Assembly (NCBI GenBank): GCA_029938085.1
Contig: JAPYOS010000003.1
Span: 186,001-250,000 of the forward strand
Source: Oceanospirillaceae bacterium
GTDB taxonomy: Bacteria > Pseudomonadota > Gammaproteobacteria > Pseudomonadales > Balneatricaceae
Length of the DNA stretch: 64,000 nucleotides
Direction of reading: 5' to 3'
Part shown: piece by piece, positions 34,697 through 43,147 of the stretch
Layout: each line of letters starts with the position of its first letter
Numbering within the stretch: position 1 is the stretch's first letter
The notes under the pieces: model-generated
Database searches by the model: none
What the model saw: only the letters and a program-made list of their open reading frames with translations
Told to the model about the DNA's origin: nothing
Position numbers and translations under genes: made by a program

Positions 34697-36412
34697 TCAC
34701 GTAAGGTCTTGCCACGCTTGATGCTGGCTAAGATAAATGCGGCCTGTTAACTGTTTAGAAAACTCAACCCGTTGTAAACGATCTAATACCGGGCCTTTGA
34801 CTTCTGACAAGTGCATGTTAATGCCTTTGTCTTTGAGGCGCTGATTGAATTCCAATAAGCTCTCTACGGCACTGGAATCAATGTGATTAATGCCAGATGC
34901 CATAAGGATCAGGTGTTCGATACAAGGATTTTTTGCTAATAATTCATTTAGCTGATTATCCAAATAACGTACGTTGCCAAAAAATAGACTTTCATCAATA
35001 CGTAGGGCGATGACTTGTTCACATTGTTCAACCTCGTGGCGCTCAATGTTGCGGAAGTGTTCGCTACCGGAAATCGGGCCTACAATGGCCGTGTGAGGAC
35101 GGCTAGTGCGCCACAGCATCAGTGAGATGGTGGCTGCTACACCGGCCATTACACCAGCCTCAACGCCCACACTGAGCACCATGCCAATGGTAATCATCAT
35201 GGCGGCAAAGTCGTGTTTGCTGTATTTCCAGGTAAACTTTATTTCGTGGGGCTCGATTAGTGTGAGCACGGCCACAAATATGGTGGCGCCTAGCACTGCT
35301 TTAGGTAAGAGCGCTAAGTAGGGAGTAAGGTAAAGGCTAGCTAGGGCAATGCCAACTGCGGTGAATACACCAGCCATGGGTGTTTGTGCACCGGCATCAA
35401 AGTTAACTACCGAGCGAGAGAAACCGCCGGTTACCGCAAAACCACCCGATGCAGCCGACGCCACGTTAGCCGCACCTAAACCTAATAACTCGTGGTTAGG
35501 ATCAATCTGTTGGCGGCGCTTATTAGCTAAGGTTTGCGCCACAGAGATGGATTCGACATAACCGATAAGACTAATCATGATGGCGGAGGGCATGAGTGTT
35601 GAAACCAGTAACCAGCTGAGCTCTGGCCAAGCCAAGGTTGGTAAGCCAGAGGGAATATCCCCAACCACTTTAACACCTTGCTGGTCTAGCCCTAAGTTTG
35701 AAACTAACAAAATAGAGATAATCACCGCGCTTACGGGCGCCAGTTTGCTTAGGGCGGAGGCCGCAGTTTTACTCATAAAGCGGTTTAGCAGCCGGGTTAG
35801 GGGCGCTCGAGCCCACCATAAAAAAGCCACACTGGTAACACCAACAACAACAGTGAGCAAGTGAGTATCGGTGCCGTATTGCTGAAGGCCGTTAATCAGT
35901 TCGGGCAGGTTGTGGCCCCCTAACGGGATTCCCAAGATGTGTTTGAGCTGGCCTAGGGCAATAAGAATGCCGGCGGCGGTGATAAAGCCTGTAACTACGG
36001 GGCGGCCCAATAGGTTAGCGATAAAACCAAGCTTAAATAACCCCATAAACAACATTAAGATGCCCGATAACAAGGCGAGGGTCATGGATAGGGTCAGCAC
36101 GTCTAAACCACTGTTAATATGAGCCAAACCCACAGCGTTAGCGGATAACAAGGAAATAACCGCCACTGGGCCCACCGCCAAGGTGCGGCTAGAGCCAAAC
36201 AGAGCGTAGGCTAATAATGGCAAAATACTGGCGTATAGGCCGGTAGCGGGAGGTAACCCCGCCAACATGGCATAGGCCAAACTCTGAGGAATAAGCATGA
36301 TGGTAACAATTAACGCAGCCATCGCGTCGGCTTGTAACGAACGTGCATCGTAAGTTTTAAGCCATACTAATGCAGGTAGTTTTGTAAGCGGATTCCAAAG
36401 AGTTTTAGTCAC
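34697..36412 (-). CDS. SulP-family anion transporter with STAS domain
   Basis: 571 residues. The membrane part (about 25-430) has the SulP start ADAMAALIVTIMLIPQSLAYAMLAGLPP (in parts) and GGFSRSVVNFDAGAQTPMAG. A C-terminal STAS domain (about 455-565) has LILMASGINHIDSSAVESL. SulP proteins import sulfate, bicarbonate or carboxylates. The gene lies five bases after the MBL gene on the same strand, and a sulfur role (sulfite or sulfate transport after persulfide oxidation) is suggested by that pairing, not by the sequence alone. Confidence 0.9.
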   Translation of the reverse strand: MTKTLWNPLTKLPALVWLKTYDARSLQADAMAALIVTIMLIPQSLAYAMLAGLPPATGLYASILPLLAYALFGSSRTLAVGPVAVISLLSANAVGLAHINSGLDVLTLSMTLALLSGILMLFMGLFKLGFIANLLGRPVVTGFITAAGILIALGQLKHILGIPLGGHNLPELINGLQQYGTDTHLLTVVVGVTSVAFLWWARAPLTRLLNRFMSKTAASALSKLAPVSAVIISILLVSNLGLDQQGVKVVGDIPSGLPTLAWPELSWLLVSTLMPSAIMISLIGYVESISVAQTLANKRRQQIDPNHELLGLGAANVASAASGGFAVTGGFSRSVVNFDAGAQTPMAGVFTAVGIALASLYLTPYLALLPKAVLGATIFVAVLTLIEPHEIKFTWKYSKHDFAAMMITIGMVLSVGVEAGVMAGVAATISLMLWRTSRPHTAIVGPISGSEHFRNIERHEVEQCEQVIALRIDESLFFGNVRYLDNQLNELLAKNPCIEHLILMASGINHIDSSAVESLLEFNQRLKDKGINMHLSEVKGPVLDRLQRVEFSKQLTGRIYLSQHQAWQDLT

Positions 36413-36417
36413 AGTGA

Positions 36418-37299
36418 TTAAGCGCCGATTTGATTAACAGGGATTTTAATATAAGCAATGCCGTTGTCTTCTGCCGGTGGCATATGGCCTGCACGCATAT
36501 TCACTTGCACGGAAGGTAAAAGCAACCGTGGCGCGCTTAGTTGAGCGTCTCGAGTGGTGCGCATATCAATAAATTCGGCTTTGGTTTTTCCCGCTAAGTG
36601 AATGTTGCTGGCTTTAGACGCTGCAACGGTACTTTCCCAAAGGTATTCGCGGCCACCGGGGGCATAATCGTGGCACATGAATAACCGGGTGTCGTCAGGT
36701 AAACTTAGAATGGTTTCCATTGACTCAAACAGTGTAGTCGCATCACCACCAGGGAAGTCACAACGAGCGGTGCCGTAGTCTGGCATGAATAAGGTATCAC
36801 CAACAAAGCAGGCGTCTGCAATCACAAAGCTCATACAGGCGGGTGTGTGGCCTGGTGTGTGCAGTGCCTTCATGGTCATGTTGCCAATGTTTAATTCTTC
36901 GTTGGGTGCTAACAAGTGATCAAACTGGCTGCCGTTACGGGCAAAACCATCTTCAGCATTAAATAAGTTGCCAAAAATGTCTTGAACTTGAGTAATTTGA
37001 TCACCAATAGCGATCTTGCCGCCTAATTGGCTTTGAATATATGGAGCACCTGACAGGTGATCAGCATGTACATGGGTTTCTAATAACCAAGCAACGGTTA
37101 GGCCTTGTGCTTTAATGCTAGCGATCACTTGGTCCGCAGAGTCTGTGCGGGTGCGGCCCATGTTAGCGTCGTAATCCAAAACAGAGTCGATCACTGCACA
37201 TTGTTTAGTCTCTGGATCTGCAACAATATAAGTGACGGTGAAAGTTGCTTCGTCAAACAAGGCGGTAATTACAGGTGATGCCGGTGTAGCTTGTGTCAT
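36418..37299 (-). CDS. MBL-fold hydrolase, persulfide dioxygenase-like (ETHE1/BLH type)
   Basis: 293 residues with the metallo-beta-lactamase motif THVHADHLSGAPYIQ, plus HTPGHTPACMSF, VGDTLFM and a final MCHDY histidine. The loss of the usual second zinc ligand pattern and the overall match to the BLH/ETHE1 group point to an iron persulfide dioxygenase that makes sulfite from glutathione or protein persulfide. A glyoxalase II-like role is the alternative. It heads the operon with the SulP gene, below a perfect palindrome at 37365-37384. Confidence 0.85.
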   Translation of the reverse strand: MTQATPASPVITALFDEATFTVTYIVADPETKQCAVIDSVLDYDANMGRTRTDSADQVIASIKAQGLTVAWLLETHVHADHLSGAPYIQSQLGGKIAIGDQITQVQDIFGNLFNAEDGFARNGSQFDHLLAPNEELNIGNMTMKALHTPGHTPACMSFVIADACFVGDTLFMPDYGTARCDFPGGDATTLFESMETILSLPDDTRLFMCHDYAPGGREYLWESTVAASKASNIHLAGKTKAEFIDMRTTRDAQLSAPRLLLPSVQVNMRAGHMPPAEDNGIAYIKIPVNQIGA

Positions 37300-37364
37300 G
37301 GTGCCTCCAAGAGGGCAAATTGATTAACTTGAAGCCATTGTACGGCGGTTGATTAGCAAAAGCA

Positions 37365-37384
37365 AATATAGTTATAACTATATA
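37365..37384. promoter_or_regulatory. perfect 20-bp palindrome upstream of the MBL-SulP operon
   Basis: AATATAGTTATAACTATATT is its own reverse complement. It lies 66 bases before the MBL start and is AT-rich, as are operators of ArsR-type sulfide/persulfide sensors such as BigR and SqrR. The dyad is seen directly; the regulator is inferred, and no ArsR gene is in the window. Confidence 0.6.
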
Positions 37385-37434
37385 TTAAATGGTTATAAAG
37401 CTGGGTTTGGATAGACGTTTTCTTCATTGCAGCG

Positions 37435-38127
37435 CTAAATAGCCGCATACAGACGCTCGGGGCGACCCACGCTGCCGTAGTGAATTTGTACCTTTATTTT
37501 GTCGATTCCAACTAAGTATTCTAAGTAGCGTCTTGCAGTGGTGCGGCTGGCACCAATGTCGTTGCCAATTTGTTCGGCGCTTAATGCTTGCGATTGCTGT
37601 GAAATGACATCAAGTACTTTGCTTAAAGTGAGTTCATCAATGCCTTTTGGCAGCCGTGTATTGAAAACGGTTGTGGCTTGAGCGAGGCGAGGCATAAGTT
37701 CATCTAGATCCGTTTGCCTTATCGCTGCCACCGTATTAAGCCGTACGTGGTGTTGCTGGTAGTTGGTTAGGCTGACCTTCAGGCGCTCGAATACCAAAGG
37801 TTTTAAAATGTAATCAAATACACCACCGTGTAATGCTGATTTAAGCACTTCAACTTCTTTGGCCGCGGTGATTAATATTACGTCTGTATGACTGTTATCG
37901 AACCGTAACTGGTGCAGCAGTTGCATGCCGTTGCCGGATGGAAAATATACGTCTAACAACAATAGGTCCGGTGTCAGTATAGACACCAGCTCTTGTGCAT
38001 CTTCGATACTGTGGGCAATGCCCACCAGCTCAAAACCTTCTAGTCGTTCTAAATAGGCCTGTTGGATCAGGGCATTTTGCGGATCATCTTCGGCAATGAC
38101 TACACGGATGGCGTTATTGTTTATCAT
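37435..38127 (-). CDS. CitB/DcuR-type response regulator
   Basis: 230 residues. The receiver domain has acidic AEDD (13-15), the phospho-acceptor D59 in LLLLDVYFPSG, the conserved threonine in LITA and the lysine in YILKPL. It is followed by a C-terminal helix-turn-helix (LSAEQIGNDIGASRTTARRYLEYL). The architecture is that of CitB/DcuR/DctR regulators of carboxylate uptake. The start overlaps the kinase gene by four bases. The tctCBA transporter lies divergent beyond the kinase and is its most likely target. Confidence 0.92.
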   Translation of the reverse strand: MINNNAIRVVIAEDDPQNALIQQAYLERLEGFELVGIAHSIEDAQELVSILTPDLLLLDVYFPSGNGMQLLHQLRFDNSHTDVILITAAKEVEVLKSALHGGVFDYILKPLVFERLKVSLTNYQQHHVRLNTVAAIRQTDLDELMPRLAQATTVFNTRLPKGIDELTLSKVLDVISQQSQALSAEQIGNDIGASRTTARRYLEYLVGIDKIKVQIHYGSVGRPERLYAAI

Positions 38128-39761
38128 AATCGTGGGGCCTGTTTCGGTAGGCTAATGGTAAAGCAGCTGCCACCTAAGGCGACAGGCTCCATAACCACAT
38201 AACCACCAAAGCGGGTGGCCAATTTTTGTACTAAGTGTAAACCTAGGCCGTGTTCGTCGCCGCTTTTGCTGCTATAACCTTTGGTAAAAATAAGCTCCCG
38301 TTGGCTTGAGTCTACCCCCGCGCCTTGATCTTCCACTTCAAACAAAATATCGGTGCCAAAATCGGTCATGGTTAGACTGATTTGGGTGCCGTGAGCAGTG
38401 TCCGCTAAGCAGGCTTCAAAGGCATTGTCTATAATGTTGCCAACCATACTTGCCAGCTGGTCGCTCGGCAGGTGTGCAGGAAGGTCGTTCATATGGCTGT
38501 TGGGGTCAATGCTAAAGTCGAGGCCAATCTCTTTCGCACGGTTATATTTACCAAGCAAACAGCCGGCCAAAATTGCATCTGACACGGTACTCATAAGTAA
38601 CTTTATAAGCGCGCGATGGGCTTGGTTTTCTTGACCAATGAGGTTGAGGGCTTGGTCTGACGCACCGATTTGAATGAGGCCAGCAATCGTGTGTAACTTG
38701 TTGGTGTATTCGTGGGCTTGGCTACGTAAACTGTCGGCATATTGCTGCACACGGCTAAGTTGTTGGCTTACCAAGTCTAGCTCGTCTTTAGGCCGAAAAC
38801 TGGCCACTAAACCGATAATAGCGCTTTCATTACGCAGGGGTAAACGGTTGACTATGTAGGGTTTTTGCTTAAACCACACCTCTTTATCAAACTCAGCGTT
38901 ATGAGGCTGAGTATCTAACATGGGGCTTTCCGGCATTACCGTGCTAATATTTTGCCCTTGCCACTGTATATGGTCCTCCAACTCTAAAAACTGCACAGCG
39001 GCCTTGTTGATGGTAGTGATTTGGCCCTCGGCATTGACGGCGATAATGCCTTCTCTAACAGATTCTAAGGTGGCGATGCGCTCCTGATAAAGTTGGCCAA
39101 TTTGTTCCGGCTCTAGGCCAAAAATGGCTTTCTTAAAATGGTTAGCAAACCATAATGCGGTTAACAGGCTAATGCAAAAAGCCGCCAATATTACCCATAG
39201 TAATGTGGCTCGGTAGCTGTCGATAACTGTTTCAATGCTGTCCAGCAGATAACCCACCGAAACCAAACCGACGATTTGTTCTCCTAAGGGATCAAAAATA
39301 GGGGCACGTGCGCGCATAGACCAGCCTAAACTGCCTTCTGCCTTGGATATTACTGCTCGGCCTTGACTTAAGGTAGGGCTGATTTCATCATTATCGTCAT
39401 CCATCATGGATGCACCGAGCTTTGCCGTATTGGGGTGAGCTAAGCGTAGGCCTGCGGCATCGCCGATCACCACAAAACGCGCATGGGTTTGCTGTGCCAA
39501 GGTTAAGCTTAGGGGTTGTAGGTGGTTAGTATCGCTGCGTTTTACTGCATTAGCGACTTCAGGCATGGCGGCAATGGTTTTTGCAACATGCAGGGCGCGT
39601 ACACCAATCTCGTCATTCAAAGATTGGTTGAGATACTGCAGAGCAAATAAACCCAACATACTGGTCTGCAATAAGGCCATTAAACCCAAAATGAGCATCA
39701 TGCGGCTTTTTAATTTGAGCTTTCGAAACGGTAGTTTCATGGTTTTTATTGTTATTTTCAT
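38124..39761 (-). CDS. CitA/DcuS-type sensor histidine kinase
   Basis: 545 residues. An N-terminal helix (about 18-40), a periplasmic PAS-like sensor of about 140 residues (RFVVIGDAAGLRLAHPNT), a second membrane helix (about 190-210), a cytoplasmic PAS (IAVNAEGQITTINKAAV), and then the kinase core. The phospho-histidine box is AHEYTNKLHTIAGLIQIG and the ATPase boxes are NIIDNAFEA, DQGAGV and GLGLHLV. The extracytoplasmic LRLAHPNT region is the ligand pocket in CitA/DcuS relatives, which sense citrate or C4-dicarboxylates. An internal ATG eight codons in (MKLPFRKL) is an alternative start. Confidence 0.93.
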   Translation of the reverse strand: MKITIKTMKLPFRKLKLKSRMMLILGLMALLQTSMLGLFALQYLNQSLNDEIGVRALHVAKTIAAMPEVANAVKRSDTNHLQPLSLTLAQQTHARFVVIGDAAGLRLAHPNTAKLGASMMDDDNDEISPTLSQGRAVISKAEGSLGWSMRARAPIFDPLGEQIVGLVSVGYLLDSIETVIDSYRATLLWVILAAFCISLLTALWFANHFKKAIFGLEPEQIGQLYQERIATLESVREGIIAVNAEGQITTINKAAVQFLELEDHIQWQGQNISTVMPESPMLDTQPHNAEFDKEVWFKQKPYIVNRLPLRNESAIIGLVASFRPKDELDLVSQQLSRVQQYADSLRSQAHEYTNKLHTIAGLIQIGASDQALNLIGQENQAHRALIKLLMSTVSDAILAGCLLGKYNRAKEIGLDFSIDPNSHMNDLPAHLPSDQLASMVGNIIDNAFEACLADTAHGTQISLTMTDFGTDILFEVEDQGAGVDSSQRELIFTKGYSSKSGDEHGLGLHLVQKLATRFGGYVVMEPVALGGSCFTISLPKQAPRL

Positions 39762-39820
39762 GGTTTATATACTACTTAACAATACTCGATTTAGCCCGTG
39801 AACATTATGGTCAAAATACA

Positions 39821-39840
39821 TTTAAAGTGTTTTAAAGCGT
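39821..39840. promoter_or_regulatory. tandem 10-bp repeat, candidate response-regulator site
   Basis: TTTAAAGTGT followed directly by TTTAAAGCGT, one helical turn apart. It is in the gap between the divergent kinase gene and tctC, 80-100 bases before tctC. It is a natural place for the CitB-type regulator to bind. Function is inferred. Confidence 0.4.
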
Positions 39841-39920
39841 TTAGTTTCAAAAACTATCCTCGTTAGCTAGTGCGTTTTATGCTGTTTCAGTACAACAATA
39901 AAACTAACTGAGGAATAATG

Positions 39921-40901
39921 ATGTTAAATAAATTTAAAACTAAACAACGCATGCTACTTACCGCTGTGCTCATGAGCGGCATGTTAGGTGCGGGTGCAGT
40001 AAACGCAGATGTAGACAGTATTCACTTTCTGATTCCTGGTGGCGCAGGCGGTGGTTGGGACGGTACAGCTCGTGGTACAGGCGAAGCGTTAACCAATGCA
40101 GGCCTGATCGATAGCGCCTCTTACCAAAACATGTCCGGCGGCGGCGGTGGCAAAGCCATTGCCCATCTTATTGAAACAGCAGACCAAGCCCATGGCACTC
40201 TGATGGTGAACTCCACACCTATAGTCATTCGCTCATTGTCTAAGGTGTTTCCACAATCCTTCCGTGATCTAACCCCTATTGCAGCAACCATAGGTGACTT
40301 TGGTGCGTTTGTAGTGAGATCTGATTCTAACTACCAGACTTTTGGTGATGTAGTTGCAGACTATAAGGCCAACCCTAAGTCAGTGATCATCGCTGGTGGT
40401 TCGGCTCGTGGCAGCATGGATCATCTGGTAGCGGCCATGGCCTTTAAGGCTGCTGGTGCTAACCCTAACAAAGTGAAATATTTAGCGTTTGACGGTGGTG
40501 GTAAAGCCATGGCGGGTTTGCTATCGGGTGAAGCGGGCCTTCTTTCAACCGGCTTTAGTGAAGCGTTAGCGCTGGCAGCGGCAGGTGAAGTGCGCATTCT
40601 AGTGATGACCGGTGATCAGCGTTCTGATGCTGCTCCTGAGGTACAAACCTTACAAGAGCAGGGTTATGACGCAAGCTTTGTTAATTGGCGTGGGTTCTTT
40701 GGCGCTCCAAGCCTAAGCGACGCAGAAGCTGATGAGTACGCTCAAACCTTAGCTGAAATGTATAAGACTGAAGCTTGGGAAAAAGTACGAGCTCGTAACG
40801 GCTGGACTGAAATTTTCAAGCCTCGTGCTGAGTTTGTCACTTTCTTAGAGCAGCAAGAAGAAGTGGTGGGTAACTTAATGCGCGAGCTGGGTTTCCTATA
40901 A
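39921..40901 (+). CDS. tctC: tripartite tricarboxylate transporter, periplasmic binding protein
   Basis: 326 residues from the second of two adjacent ATGs (39921), which has the better distance from GAGGA; the first is at 39918. A signal peptide ends near GAVNADVDS. The mature TctC fold has the ligand-loop FLIPGGAGGGWDGTARG, VIAGGSARGSMDHLVAAM and a final W-containing AWEKVRARNGW. It captures citrate-like or other carboxylates in the periplasm and hands them to TctBA. It is the first gene of tctCBA, followed by a hairpin with T run that could keep it more abundant than the membrane partners. Confidence 0.95.
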   Translation: MLNKFKTKQRMLLTAVLMSGMLGAGAVNADVDSIHFLIPGGAGGGWDGTARGTGEALTNAGLIDSASYQNMSGGGGGKAIAHLIETADQAHGTLMVNSTPIVIRSLSKVFPQSFRDLTPIAATIGDFGAFVVRSDSNYQTFGDVVADYKANPKSVIIAGGSARGSMDHLVAAMAFKAAGANPNKVKYLAFDGGGKAMAGLLSGEAGLLSTGFSEALALAAAGEVRILVMTGDQRSDAAPEVQTLQEQGYDASFVNWRGFFGAPSLSDAEADEYAQTLAEMYKTEAWEKVRARNGWTEIFKPRAEFVTFLEQQEEVVGNLMRELGFL

Positions 40902-40919
40902 ACATCTAAGCGTGTACTA

Positions 40920-40973
40920 ACGTCTTGTGTTGGAATTGTCCTACAGACAGCTCACATACAAGACGTTTTTTTT
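40920..40973 (+). terminator. attenuator-type hairpin between tctC and tctB
   Basis: ACGTCTTGT pairs with ACAAGACGT (40920-40928 and 40958-40966) across a 29-base loop, followed by eight Ts. It is placed to lower transcription into tctBA relative to the binding protein gene. Confidence 0.7.
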
Positions 40974-40991
40974 GCAAGAGCGGAGCAGCTA

Positions 40992-41456
40992 ATGATTAGC
41001 CTCACTAAAGACCGTTTTGGCGGTGTTCTATTTTTACTTTTATCCTTGAGCTACGGCTATTACGCAGCCGATATACCCTTGCTCCCAGGTGATAAATTTG
41101 AACCATTCCACGCACAAACCTTACCCTACTGGTTGGCTGGATTAGGATCTTTTCTAGCATTATTGTTGATTGTATCGAAAGCAACGCCAAGCACACAAGA
41201 AACACCTTTGTCCCGTGCCAATGTAAGCCTCATGTTAGGTTTATTGGCTTTGACGTTGTTGTTTTCCCTGAGTCTGCCTTGGCTTGGGTTTCCGGCGACA
41301 ACGAGTCTGTTTTTAATAGCCAGTTATTGGCTGTTGGGTGAACGCAGATTGAAAATGTTAGTGCTAGCGTCGGTGCCTTTTGCGCTGATTTTTTGGTTGT
41401 TATTAACCGAAGTGCTGGAGGTGTATATTGCACCCGCACGAATTTTATATTGGTAG
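40992..41456 (+). CDS. tctB: tripartite tricarboxylate transporter, small membrane subunit
   Basis: 154 residues, four hydrophobic segments and low overall conservation, as usual for TctB. It has the N-terminal DRFGGVLFLLLSLSYGYYAADIP and FWLLLTEVLEVYIAPARILYW at the end. GAGCGGAG precedes the ATG. It lies between tctC and tctA and forms the membrane complex with TctA. Confidence 0.92.
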   Translation: MISLTKDRFGGVLFLLLSLSYGYYAADIPLLPGDKFEPFHAQTLPYWLAGLGSFLALLLIVSKATPSTQETPLSRANVSLMLGLLALTLLFSLSLPWLGFPATTSLFLIASYWLLGERRLKMLVLASVPFALIFWLLLTEVLEVYIAPARILYW

Positions 41457-41465
41457 GAGGCTGAC

Positions 41466-42989
41466 ATGTTAGATGGCATGTTTTCAGGATTAGCTACGGC
41501 ATTAATGCCGTTTAACTTATTGATGGTAGTCGCGGGTTGTTTTGCGGGTACCTTTATTGGCATGTTACCGGGTCTTGGGCCTATTTCTGCCGTCGCATTG
41601 ATGATTCCTATTACTTATACCTTGGATCCATCATCCGGCATTATCCTTATGGCCGGGGTTTATTATGGTGCCGTTTTTGGCGGCTCAACGTCATCCATTC
41701 TCATTAATGCGCCGGGTTGTGCTAGTACGTTGGTAACCACTTTTGATGGTTACCCCTTGGCACAAAAAAATCAGGCCGGTAAGGCTTTGGCTTTAGCCGC
41801 CTATGCTTCTTTTACCGGTGGCACTATAGGCGCCATTATTCTCATATTTACAGCGCCGGCGCTGGCTAGTGTTTCCTTGAGCTTTCAGTCGGCTGACTAT
41901 TTTGCCCTAATGTTACTTGGGCTTACATCGGTGGCGGCGTTCTCTGGCAAAGGACAAGTCATTAAAGCCATGATGATGACCGTATTTGGTCTCATGATCG
42001 CAACCGTCGGTAACGACGTCATTACCGGTGCACCGCGCTATACCTTTGGCGCACTTGATCTTGTGGATGGTGTGAGCTTCTTGCTGTTAGCCATGGCCAC
42101 CTTTGCTTTAGCCGAAGTGATGATGACCATCATGCGTGGCCAAATGCACGGCTCAGAGCAGGCCATGCAACCCGTCGCTTTAAGTAGCATGAAGCTGTCT
42201 CGTGACGAGGTGAAAGAAGTGGCTCCCACCATAGCCCGCTCATCAGTGTTTGGCTTTGTTGTTGGAGTGTTGCCCGGAGCAGGGGCAACCATTGCCTCCT
42301 TTTTAGCCTATGGTTTGGAGCGAAATATAGCGCCACCAAGGCTGCGTAAAATGTTTGGCAAAGGCGCGTTGCGTGGTTTGGCGGCACCAGAATCGGCCAA
42401 CAATGCGGCCTCTACTGGGTCTTTTGTGCCGCTACTCACATTAGGCATACCGGGATCCGGTACCACGGCCATCATGTTAGGTGCGTTGATTGCTTATGGT
42501 ATTCAGCCAGGCCCTCGGTTGTACTTAGATCATCCTGACGTATTTTGGTCGGTGATTATCTCTATGTACTTTGGTAATTTGGTGTTACTGGTATTGAACT
42601 TACCACTAATTCCTTATATTTCTCGTTTGCTCGCAATACCGCCGCAAATATTGAATCCGCTGATCATTTTCTTCTCTATTATTGGTGTGTATTTGGTGAG
42701 TTTTAACACCTTTGATATTCAGATGATGGTGTTTATCACGCTCTTGGCCGTTGGCTTAAAGTTACTTAATTTTCCCATGGCACCCATGTTGTTAGGCTTT
42801 ATTTTGGGTGGAATGTTGGAAAAGAACTTAAGCCGAGCATTAGTGGTTAGTGACGGTAGTTTTGACTTTCTCTGGCAGCGGCCATTAACCTTTAGCATTG
42901 TCTGTATTACTGTGGTGATCTTGGTTTTGCCGTGGTTATTTGGGCTTGTCAAAAGCCGTCTTAAGGCAACATTGCCGGCCGCCGATTAA
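41466..42989 (+). CDS. tctA: tripartite tricarboxylate transporter, large membrane subunit
   Basis: 507 residues with about twelve membrane segments. It carries the signatures GTFIGMLPGLGPISAVALMIP (in parts), YYGAVFGGSTSSILINAPG and GVLPGAGATIASFLAYGLE, and the second half repeats GIPGSGTTAIMLGALI. It is driven by an ion gradient. It follows tctB by nine bases. Family members take up tricarboxylates, but many carry other organic acids, so the substrate should be learned from the regulator. Confidence 0.95.
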   Translation: MLDGMFSGLATALMPFNLLMVVAGCFAGTFIGMLPGLGPISAVALMIPITYTLDPSSGIILMAGVYYGAVFGGSTSSILINAPGCASTLVTTFDGYPLAQKNQAGKALALAAYASFTGGTIGAIILIFTAPALASVSLSFQSADYFALMLLGLTSVAAFSGKGQVIKAMMMTVFGLMIATVGNDVITGAPRYTFGALDLVDGVSFLLLAMATFALAEVMMTIMRGQMHGSEQAMQPVALSSMKLSRDEVKEVAPTIARSSVFGFVVGVLPGAGATIASFLAYGLERNIAPPRLRKMFGKGALRGLAAPESANNAASTGSFVPLLTLGIPGSGTTAIMLGALIAYGIQPGPRLYLDHPDVFWSVIISMYFGNLVLLVLNLPLIPYISRLLAIPPQILNPLIIFFSIIGVYLVSFNTFDIQMMVFITLLAVGLKLLNFPMAPMLLGFILGGMLEKNLSRALVVSDGSFDFLWQRPLTFSIVCITVVILVLPWLFGLVKSRLKATLPAAD

Positions 42990-43040
42990 ATCTAGGGTTA
43001 GTGTTTCATAGGTGAGTTAAAGTTTAGGGCTTGATTTATT

Positions 43041-43060
43041 TAACATGTTAATTATAATTA
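43041..43060. promoter_or_regulatory. overlapping AT-rich palindromes before the flavin reductase-MarR gene
   Basis: TAACATGTTA (43041-43050) and TAATTATAATTA (43049-43060) are both perfect palindromes, about 90 bases before the gene start. They are suitable as a dimeric repressor site such as MarR. No function is shown. Confidence 0.35.
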
Positions 43061-43147
43061 CTTCATCTAATTCGTAGCAAAACCTTAATTTTGCACCGAG
43101 ACCACCTATAATGGCGGTCTATTATTGACGTCTAAACTGGAACCCTT

